Shown: positions 1 through 5,327 of the stretch, piece after piece
How the letters are laid out: the number at the start of each line of letters is the position of its first letter
Numbering within the stretch: position 1 is the first letter of the stretch
Assembly: GCA_021443045.1 (NCBI GenBank)
Contig: JABUUT010000077.1
Location: 5,316 to 12,614 of the forward strand
Source: Fibrobacteraceae bacterium
GTDB taxonomy: Bacteria; Fibrobacterota; Fibrobacteria; Fibrobacterales; Fibrobacteraceae
Direction: 5' to 3'
DNA: 7,299 bases
Notes under the pieces: generated by a model
Databases searched by the model: none
What the model saw: the letters and a program-made list of their open reading frames with translations, nothing else
Told to the model about the DNA's origin: nothing
Program-made: the position numbers and the translations under genes

Positions 1-19
1 AGAATTTCGCTTGTTTCAT
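1..19 (-). CDS. Start of a divergent gene (partial, 5' end only)
   Basis: On the minus strand an ATG (positions 19-17) is preceded, after 6 bases, by AGGAG (30-26), a well-placed ribosome binding site like those of the plus-strand genes. Only six full codons are visible before the window ends; they read MKQAKF. The product cannot be named. The gene is divergent from the phosphonate operon and shares its upstream region of about 260 bases, so a regulator or an unrelated gene are both possible. The call rests only on the binding-site and start-codon arrangement. Confidence 0.55.
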
Positions 20-73
20 TTTTATCTCCTAAAGAAATGTTTGTTGTTTTTGTTTGACAGCATCAAATTAAAA

Positions 74-95
74 AGCCTCTGTAAAAACAGAGGCT
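74..95 (-). terminator. Perfect 9-bp hairpin with U-tract, minus strand
   Basis: AGCCTCTGT (74-82) and ACAGAGGCT (87-95) are exact inverted repeats around a 4-base loop. Read on the minus strand, the stem is followed directly by a run of T (73-70 and beyond), the form of a Rho-independent terminator. On the plus strand no T-run follows, so it is directional. There is no convincing minus-strand gene upstream for it to end. It sits 55 bases before the start codon of the divergent gene, so it may act as an attenuator in that gene's leader. Confidence 0.6.
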
Positions 96-232
96 GTAGG
101 GGGTAAAAGGAATGTAAAGAGTGGGTTAAATGTATAGGGTGCTTCATCCAACTAATTCTTTCATAAATTAATTTTCCCAATCTTTACCAACTTTACACCA
201 TTTTTCCCTTTTGATTTTACATGGGGAATCTA

Positions 233-270
233 CCTTGAGGGCACAAAACCAAAAGAGTTTAACCTCAAGG
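233..270 (+). promoter_or_regulatory. Inverted repeat masking the ribosome binding site of the porin-like gene
   Basis: CCTTGAGG (233-240) is exactly complementary to CCTCAAGG (263-270), with a 22-base A-rich loop between them. The right arm contains the AAGG of the AAGGAG ribosome binding site (267-272) of the gene starting at 280. In RNA the 8-bp stem would hide most of that site, so translation of the first gene of the operon could be gated by folding, a ligand, a protein or temperature. Alternatively the two arms are a DNA operator with centres 30 bp apart. The pairing is visible directly; the function is inferred. Confidence 0.5.
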
Positions 271-279
271 AGATAAAAA

Positions 280-1356
280 ATGAAAACTCAGTTGACAAAG
301 ATGAACGCCCTTGTTATGGCAGGTATGCTCACCGTTGGGCAAAGTATTTTTGCCGGTAACGCCTTTGCCGCCGACGCAGTGGTAAGCACTGCTGCTGCAA
401 ATGCTGGCAGTTTTGAATTGAAGGGCAACATTCAGACCCAGGCAAGCAAGGCTTTCTATGACAACGAAAAAGACGATGTGCTGGATGGTTTCTGGTTCCG
501 TGCCAATGTAGGCGGAAAGTATAAGAGCGAAGATTTTGATGGAGAAATCAACATCCGCATGTATGCTCCCAAGTTCGGAAAGGTGGAAGGCCAGGATCGT
601 TTCCAGGCCGATACCTACTACGGTAACTATAAGTGGAATGCCGGTGATGCAGGCAAGTTCAATGTAAAGCTTGGACACTGGAAAATCGACTACAGTCGGG
701 GCGGCAACTTCGGTACTTATCTGGAACTGAGCCTTGCCAACCGTGGTTTCTTGAACCGCGATATGGCACACGATGCCTTTGAAGCGGGCTGGGCCATGGG
801 CGACAACTACCTGACCGCTCGCATTTCCACTGGCGACAACAAGTTCAATACGGGCTACATCGCCGTCGAAGACCAGTTTAAGCTTGCTCCTTTGGAACTG
901 AACCTGGGCTACCGCGTAAACGCCCTGGACAACATGGAAAAAACAGCAGTCATGACCAACCGCATTGACCTTCGTGCCAATTACGAAGTGATGCCCAAGG
1001 TGAATGTCTATGGCGAAGTGGCCGCCATCATTACCGGCGAAGACGACAAGGTCAATGATGCAAGCATTGCTGCAGGCACAGCCATGAAGCCGGAATACGC
1101 ACAGGGTACTACCTACGTTCCCTTCTACATCGGTGTGGAAGCCCCCGTAGGAAAGATTTTGGATAAAGTATATGCAGAATTTGAATATGTGAACGACCGC
1201 GAAGAAATCAGCGGCAAGGGTGCCGATAACGGTGCATGGGCCGTGGGCCTTGTAAAGAAGGCTGGAGACCACGCCAAGCTCCAACTTTCCCTCTACAGCG
1301 AAAAGGAACTCTCCGATGTGGCTGTTTCCGCTCGCCTTACCACAACCTTCAAGTAA
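280..1356 (+). CDS. Putative outer-membrane beta-barrel (porin-like) protein
   Basis: The 358-residue product begins with a Sec-type signal peptide: basic start, hydrophobic stretch at about 9-25, and a likely signal peptidase I site AFA|AD at 30/31. The mature part is rich in Gly, Asn, Tyr, Phe and Asp. It shows alternating polar/hydrophobic stretches typical of membrane beta-strands, for example around residues 70-90, 120-135 and 290-305, and contains no cysteine. It ends TTTFK, with an aromatic residue next to last, close to the usual outer-membrane C-terminal beta signal. I do not recognise a named family. The start is set by AAGGAG at 267-272, 7 bases before the ATG. Only 39 bases with no terminator separate it from the phosphonate-binding lipoprotein gene, so it is probably co-transcribed and may be a dedicated entry channel for phosphonates. 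Confidence is high that it is an outer-membrane barrel and low for its substrate. Confidence 0.75.
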   Translation: MKTQLTKMNALVMAGMLTVGQSIFAGNAFAADAVVSTAAANAGSFELKGNIQTQASKAFYDNEKDDVLDGFWFRANVGGKYKSEDFDGEINIRMYAPKFGKVEGQDRFQADTYYGNYKWNAGDAGKFNVKLGHWKIDYSRGGNFGTYLELSLANRGFLNRDMAHDAFEAGWAMGDNYLTARISTGDNKFNTGYIAVEDQFKLAPLELNLGYRVNALDNMEKTAVMTNRIDLRANYEVMPKVNVYGEVAAIITGEDDKVNDASIAAGTAMKPEYAQGTTYVPFYIGVEAPVGKILDKVYAEFEYVNDREEISGKGADNGAWAVGLVKKAGDHAKLQLSLYSEKELSDVAVSARLTTTFK

Positions 1357-1395
1357 TCTCCAAATCGTATAAAAATTTCACACGGAGAATACTTT

Positions 1396-2484
1396 ATGAA
1401 CAAATTTAAAACCTTGCTCATTGCGGGCATTGCCCTGACGACACTTTTTTCGGGATGCAGCGTAAAGGATAGCTCTAAGGAAAAGAGCGGTAATGATTCT
1501 CAGAATGTGGCCGCCCTCAACGAAAAAGAGCTGAACATTTACACTGCCCTTGAAGACGAACAGGTGGCTTCGTACCTGGAATCCTTCAGGCAGGCCCATC
1601 CCGATGTTCTGCTGAACATCACCCGCGAATCTACGGGCATTATTACATCCAAACTTCTTGCCGAAAAGGACAATCCTCGGGCTGACGTTATTTGGGGCGT
1701 TTCTGCCACCAGCCTTCTGGTGCTCAAGAGCGAGAATATGCTGCGAGGCTACGCTCCCAAGGGCGTTGAAAGAGTTCTCGAAACCTTCAAGGATATAAGT
1801 TCCGAAGCACCCAAGTGGGTGGGTATCGATGCCTGGGAAACCGCATTCCTTGTGAACAAGGATGTTCTTGCAAGTCATGGAGTCAAGACTGTTCCCGAAA
1901 CTTACGAGGACCTTCTTAAAAAGGAATACAAGGGCTTGATCGCCATGTCCGATCCGGGTTCTTCTGGAACAGGCCTTCTCACCGTCAACGGAATCCTTTC
2001 CCTCTATGGTGAAGAAAAAGGCTGGGAATACTTGAAAAAGCTGGATGAAAACGTGGCTGTTTACCTGCACTCCGGTAGTGCTCCTGCAAAACAGGCGGCA
2101 GCAGGTGAGTACGGTATCGGTGTCAGTTCCGGTTACCGCTGCATCAAATCCGCTGCTGACATCGGCGACAATGGTGCCTACGTTTTTCCCAAGGAAGGCT
2201 CCGGCTATGACATCGAGGCCAACGCTCTTGTGGCCCGCAAGGAAGGCGAAAAGAACATTGCCAAGGAATTTCTAGACTGGGCCATTGCCGATGAGCAGAT
2301 GAAACTCTACGCTACTTTCGGTTACCCCATGATTTCCACGGGTGCCACCGATGTTATGCCCGAGGGTTACTCCAAGAATGCCGTGGACCAGTTACTGAAA
2401 ATCGACTTTGACTGGTGTGCCATGAATAGGGAAAGAATTCTCGAAAAATGGACCAACATGTTCTCGGCGAAAACTGCCAAATAG
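1396..2484 (+). CDS. phnS: 2-Aminoethylphosphonate ABC transporter substrate-binding lipoprotein (PhnS-type)
   Basis: The 362-residue product is the solute-binding component of an ABC importer, of the iron/thiamine/phosphonate (SBP_bac) class. Residues 1-20 form a lipoprotein signal ending in a lipobox, LFSGC, with Cys21 as the lipidated residue, followed by a Ser/Lys/Asn-rich tether to about residue 42. The binding fold then carries stretches I recognise from the putative AEP-binding family: YTALEDEQ (49-56), ADVIWG (96-101), WVGIDAW (141-147), SSGTG (189-193), HSGSAP (225-230) and FPKEGSGYDIEA (264-275). GGAG at 1384-1387 supports the ATG, 8 bases on. The gene is followed by a terminator hairpin and then by the ATPase and permease genes, and an AEP-degrading enzyme completes the cluster, which strongly supports AEP as substrate. 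Related families bind Fe(III) or spermidine, but the neighbours argue against those. Lipid anchoring is a less common choice for binding proteins of diderm bacteria. Confidence 0.85.
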   Translation: MNKFKTLLIAGIALTTLFSGCSVKDSSKEKSGNDSQNVAALNEKELNIYTALEDEQVASYLESFRQAHPDVLLNITRESTGIITSKLLAEKDNPRADVIWGVSATSLLVLKSENMLRGYAPKGVERVLETFKDISSEAPKWVGIDAWETAFLVNKDVLASHGVKTVPETYEDLLKKEYKGLIAMSDPGSSGTGLLTVNGILSLYGEEKGWEYLKKLDENVAVYLHSGSAPAKQAAAGEYGIGVSSGYRCIKSAADIGDNGAYVFPKEGSGYDIEANALVARKEGEKNIAKEFLDWAIADEQMKLYATFGYPMISTGATDVMPEGYSKNAVDQLLKIDFDWCAMNRERILEKWTNMFSAKTAK

Positions 2485-2496
2485 TTAAAAACACGA

Positions 2497-2528
2497 GGTG
2501 CAGCAAAACTTGTTGCTGTGCCTTTTTT
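2497..2528 (+). terminator. Intrinsic terminator inside the operon, after phnS
   Basis: GGTGCAGCAA (2497-2506) pairs with TTGCTGTGCC (2513-2522) to form a 10-bp stem with two G-U pairs and a 6-base loop, followed by six T (2523-2528). It starts 12 bases after the phnS stop codon and ends 31 bases before the phnT start. Partial readthrough would give more binding protein than ATPase and permease, a known arrangement in ABC importer operons. Full termination would require a promoter for phnT in the 31-base gap, and none is evident. Confidence 0.8.
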
Positions 2529-2559
2529 ACCGCCTTTTTGAACCTTTTAGGAAATAAAG

Positions 2560-3537
2560 ATGCAGACATCCATACGAGTAGAACACATCAGTAAAAATTA
2601 CGGCAATCGCTGTGCTCTGAACGACATCAATTTTACATTGAACGCAGGTGAATTTATTTGCCTTCTCGGCCCGTCGGGCTGCGGAAAATCCACATTGCTC
2701 AGGCTTATTGCGGGCCTTGACACCCCTACCAAAGGAAAAATTTTCTTCAACGAAAAAGAAGTGACCCATTTGCCCGCATCCAAACGGAATTTCGGAATCG
2801 TGTTCCAATCCTACGCACTTTTCCCTAATTTGACCGCCTACGAAAATGTGGCCTACGGGCTTCGCAATAGGCGTATGAAGAAAAAGGAAATTGACGAAAA
2901 AGTTTGTTACTACCTGGATATGGTGGGCCTTTTGGATGCAGGAAAACAGTACCCTGCACAACTTTCTGGCGGACAGCAGCAGCGTATTGCACTGGCCAGG
3001 GCACTTACGGTGCAGCCGGACTTTCTGCTTTTGGATGAGCCGCTTTCGGCCTTGGATGCGAAGGTCCGCGTAAAGCTCCGTCAAGAAATTTGCCGCATCC
3101 AGCGGGAACTTGGCATTACCACCATCATGGTGACCCACGACCAGAAAGAAGCCATGACCATGGCGGACCGGATTATCGTTATGGACAAAGCCCGTCTGAT
3201 GCAAGAAGGGACACCTCAAGAGATTTACAATAATCCCAATTCTCACTTTGTGGCAGACTTTATCGGTGCCATCAACTTCTATAAGGAAAACGGCATTACT
3301 GAAGCTATTCGCCCCGAATGCATCGAAATAAATACGGAACCTAAGGGAATTCAAGCGGTGTTGTCCAACATCGAATTCCAGGGGAACATTTGCAGACTCT
3401 CCACAAAGCCAAAGCAAAAAGAAATCGCCGAAGAAATTTTCATTGACATCCCGTCAAATAATTTATTCAAAATGGATGTTTCTGTAGGCTCTCTGGTTTA
3501 CCTCAATTTCCCAAGGCAACATATTCTCAATTTCTAA
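2560..3537 (+). CDS. phnT: 2-Aminoethylphosphonate ABC transporter ATP-binding protein (PhnT-type)
   Basis: The 325-residue cytoplasmic ATPase powers the importer. All nucleotide-binding motifs are intact: Walker A GPSGCGKST (37-45), Q-loop Gln83, signature LSGGQ (135-139), Walker B LLLLDE-like segment FLLLDE (155-160) with catalytic Glu160, D-loop SALD (163-166) and switch His193. After about residue 235 comes a TOBE-type regulatory extension carrying the IRPE motif (250-253), placing it in the MalK/PotA/FbpC-like group. The C-terminal part is somewhat shorter than the roughly 350 residues I expect for PhnT-like proteins. AGGA (2549-2552) precedes the ATG by 7 bases. The gene ends 8 bases before the TTG start of the permease gene, and its stop codon overlaps that gene's ribosome binding site, so the two are probably translationally coupled. 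Substrate is inferred from the neighbours; the ATPase assignment itself is certain. Confidence 0.9.
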   Translation: MQTSIRVEHISKNYGNRCALNDINFTLNAGEFICLLGPSGCGKSTLLRLIAGLDTPTKGKIFFNEKEVTHLPASKRNFGIVFQSYALFPNLTAYENVAYGLRNRRMKKKEIDEKVCYYLDMVGLLDAGKQYPAQLSGGQQQRIALARALTVQPDFLLLDEPLSALDAKVRVKLRQEICRIQRELGITTIMVTHDQKEAMTMADRIIVMDKARLMQEGTPQEIYNNPNSHFVADFIGAINFYKENGITEAIRPECIEINTEPKGIQAVLSNIEFQGNICRLSTKPKQKEIAEEIFIDIPSNNLFKMDVSVGSLVYLNFPRQHILNF

Positions 3538-3545
3538 GGTTCAAC

Positions 3546-5267
3546 TTGAATTACTTGAATAAAATCCGAAGCCAGCTCACCTCTGCAGATGGTGTAAAGC
3601 TTGCTCTCATTCTTTGCACCCTATTTATCTTTGGCATCTTTTTGGCAGGCCCCCTGATGATACTTTTCTTCAAGGCCTTCCAGGACAAGAGCGGAGCCTT
3701 TGTGGCTCTTTCCAATTTCTCAAAATATCTGACTTCGCCAAATATGTTTTCTTCGTTCTGGCATACCATGGATATCTCCTTAGTGTCCATGGTGTGCTCA
3801 GTGACGTTGGCCTTTATTACGGCGTACGCCCTGTCCCGAAGAAAAATTCCTTTCAAGGGTGCTTTCCAGTTTATTGCGCGGCTCCCCATGTTTGCACCTA
3901 CCATGCTTTTGGGAATGTCGTTAATTTATCTGTTCGGAAACAAGGGGCTTTTGACAGGGCTTGGTTTTGCCATACCTCTTTATGGCCGTGCGGGAATCAT
4001 CATTTCAGAAACCATCTACTGTTTTCCTGTGGCCTTGATGATTCTTATGGTGGCATTTTCTTCGGCGGACAATCGGCTTTACGAGGCGGCGGAAGTTCTT
4101 GGCACAAAACCCATGCGCAAACTTTTCACCATCACCATTCCCAGCGTAAGATACGGCCTGATTAACGCCTTGTTCGTTTGCTTCACTTACAGTTTTACAG
4201 ACTTCGGTGCCCCAAGTGTTGTGGGCGGCAACTACAATGTCCTTGCCACCGATGTTTACAAACAAGTGATTGGCCAGCAAAATTTCAACATGGGCGCAGT
4301 GCTTGGAATCATCATGCTCTTGCCTACGGTGGTTTCCTTCATTGTGGACCGCATTACCAGTAAAAAGCAGGCCAGCGCCATTTCTTCACGCTCCATTCCT
4401 TACCAAATCCGCCCGAATAAAAAAGCCGACTTTCTGGCAACCGCCTTTTGTGTTGTCATTTCTCTAATGCTCATCGGATTCTTCGGAATTTCTCTATACG
4501 GCTCCCTCATTAAATTCTGGCCCTACAACCTTACCCTCACCCTCAGCAACTACAATTTTTCGGACATCGGTTGCGCCAATGGTTTTAACGCTATTCTGCA
4601 ATCCATCAAGGTTTCTATACTGGTGGCCATTTTCGGTACCATCATCGCATTCTTCGATGCGTACCTGGTGGAAAAAGTACGGCCCTTTCAAAAATTGCGG
4701 AAGGTGCTCTACTTCTTTTCCATCTCTCCCAACGCAATCCCCGGAACCGTCATTGGTCTTGCCTACATCCTTTTCTTCAACCCTCAATGGCTCACCATTC
4801 CCGGTACAACATTTGAAATCGAAAACGTATTTTCATTTTTGTACAACACCACGGCCATTCTGGTTTGCGTCAACATCATTCACTATTTTGCAGTCCCCTT
4901 TATTACAGCCTCCACATCCTTGAAGCGCCTGGACAAGGAATTTGAACTGGTGTCGGATTCTCTCAATGTTTCCTTCATCAAAACTCTCTTTAGAATCACC
5001 GTTCCCCTTTCGCTGCGGGCCATCTTGGAAATGGCGGTTTACTTCTTCATGAATTCCATGGTTACCGTCAGTGCCATCGTATTCTTGTGCACGTCTTCGA
5101 CCCTTATGGCAAGCGTGGTGGTCATGAGCGTGCAAGGTGCCGGCAGAGACGCCCAGGCAGCGGCCATTTGCATGATTCTTATGGGGATTAACATTTTGGT
5201 AAGGCTTCTCTACGAAGCTTTGGAACATTTTATGTCAAAGAAAACAGAAGCGTGGATTTGCAGATAA
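3546..5267 (+). CDS. phnU: 2-Aminoethylphosphonate ABC transporter permease, two fused transmembrane domains (PhnU-type)
   Basis: The 573-residue inner-membrane protein carries two consecutive BPD_transp_1 (MetI-like) permease domains, roughly residues 15-270 and 295-565, so one chain can form the whole channel. Hydrophobic helices are evident at about 18-42, 74-96, 113-130, 150-172, 203-220, 247-266, 295-318, 350-372, 396-410, 432-450, 492-515 and 535-555. The first half has a clear EAA loop (EAAEVLG at 180-186, ending in a proline at 199). The second half has a degenerate copy (467-487) in which the Ala-Ala and the Gly are replaced. Each loop should contact one PhnT subunit. I accept the TTG start: TAAGG (3535-3539) lies 6 bases upstream, and the first hydrophobic helix starts before the next Met. 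Related fused permeases serve Fe(III) import (FbpB-like); the cluster points to AEP. Confidence 0.87.
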   Translation: MNYLNKIRSQLTSADGVKLALILCTLFIFGIFLAGPLMILFFKAFQDKSGAFVALSNFSKYLTSPNMFSSFWHTMDISLVSMVCSVTLAFITAYALSRRKIPFKGAFQFIARLPMFAPTMLLGMSLIYLFGNKGLLTGLGFAIPLYGRAGIIISETIYCFPVALMILMVAFSSADNRLYEAAEVLGTKPMRKLFTITIPSVRYGLINALFVCFTYSFTDFGAPSVVGGNYNVLATDVYKQVIGQQNFNMGAVLGIIMLLPTVVSFIVDRITSKKQASAISSRSIPYQIRPNKKADFLATAFCVVISLMLIGFFGISLYGSLIKFWPYNLTLTLSNYNFSDIGCANGFNAILQSIKVSILVAIFGTIIAFFDAYLVEKVRPFQKLRKVLYFFSISPNAIPGTVIGLAYILFFNPQWLTIPGTTFEIENVFSFLYNTTAILVCVNIIHYFAVPFITASTSLKRLDKEFELVSDSLNVSFIKTLFRITVPLSLRAILEMAVYFFMNSMVTVSAIVFLCTSSTLMASVVVMSVQGAGRDAQAAAICMILMGINILVRLLYEALEHFMSKKTEAWICR

Positions 5268-5327
5268 ATTAAACAACAGAAATAATCAATAGCATTAAAC
5301 ATAAAGAACTAAAAAACAGGAGATCAC

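Noticed and set aside
52..60. Possible Pho box half-site, CTGTCA on the minus strand
   Set aside because: There is no second half-site 11 bases on, so a PhoB-type operator is not supported.
130..171. Possible 13-codon leader peptide in the upstream region
   Set aside because: No ribosome binding site precedes its ATG, and its composition is unremarkable.
182..196. Direct repeat CTTTAC spaced 9 bases apart
   Set aside because: It is short and in AT-rich DNA; chance is an adequate explanation.
192..236. Candidate sigma70 promoter for the operon (TTTACA or TTGATT boxes)
   Set aside because: No -10 box near TATAAT lies at a 16-18 base distance from either. The real promoter is probably in 100-232, but I cannot place it.
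265..1284. Long minus-strand open frame (339 codons) opposite the porin-like gene
   Set aside because: Its product is rich in Val, His, Phe and Cys with no recognisable domain, as expected from reading a codon-biased gene backwards. The plus-strand frame has a signal peptide and a ribosome binding site.
2527..3417. Minus-strand open frame (296 codons) opposite phnT
   Set aside because: The plus strand encodes an ABC ATPase with all motifs in place; the reverse frame shows no domain.
5268..5301. Direct repeat ATTAAACA (5268-5275 and 5294-5301) in the gap before phnXW
   Set aside because: It consists of low-complexity AT-rich words. It could mark a secondary promoter or operator, but nothing else supports that.
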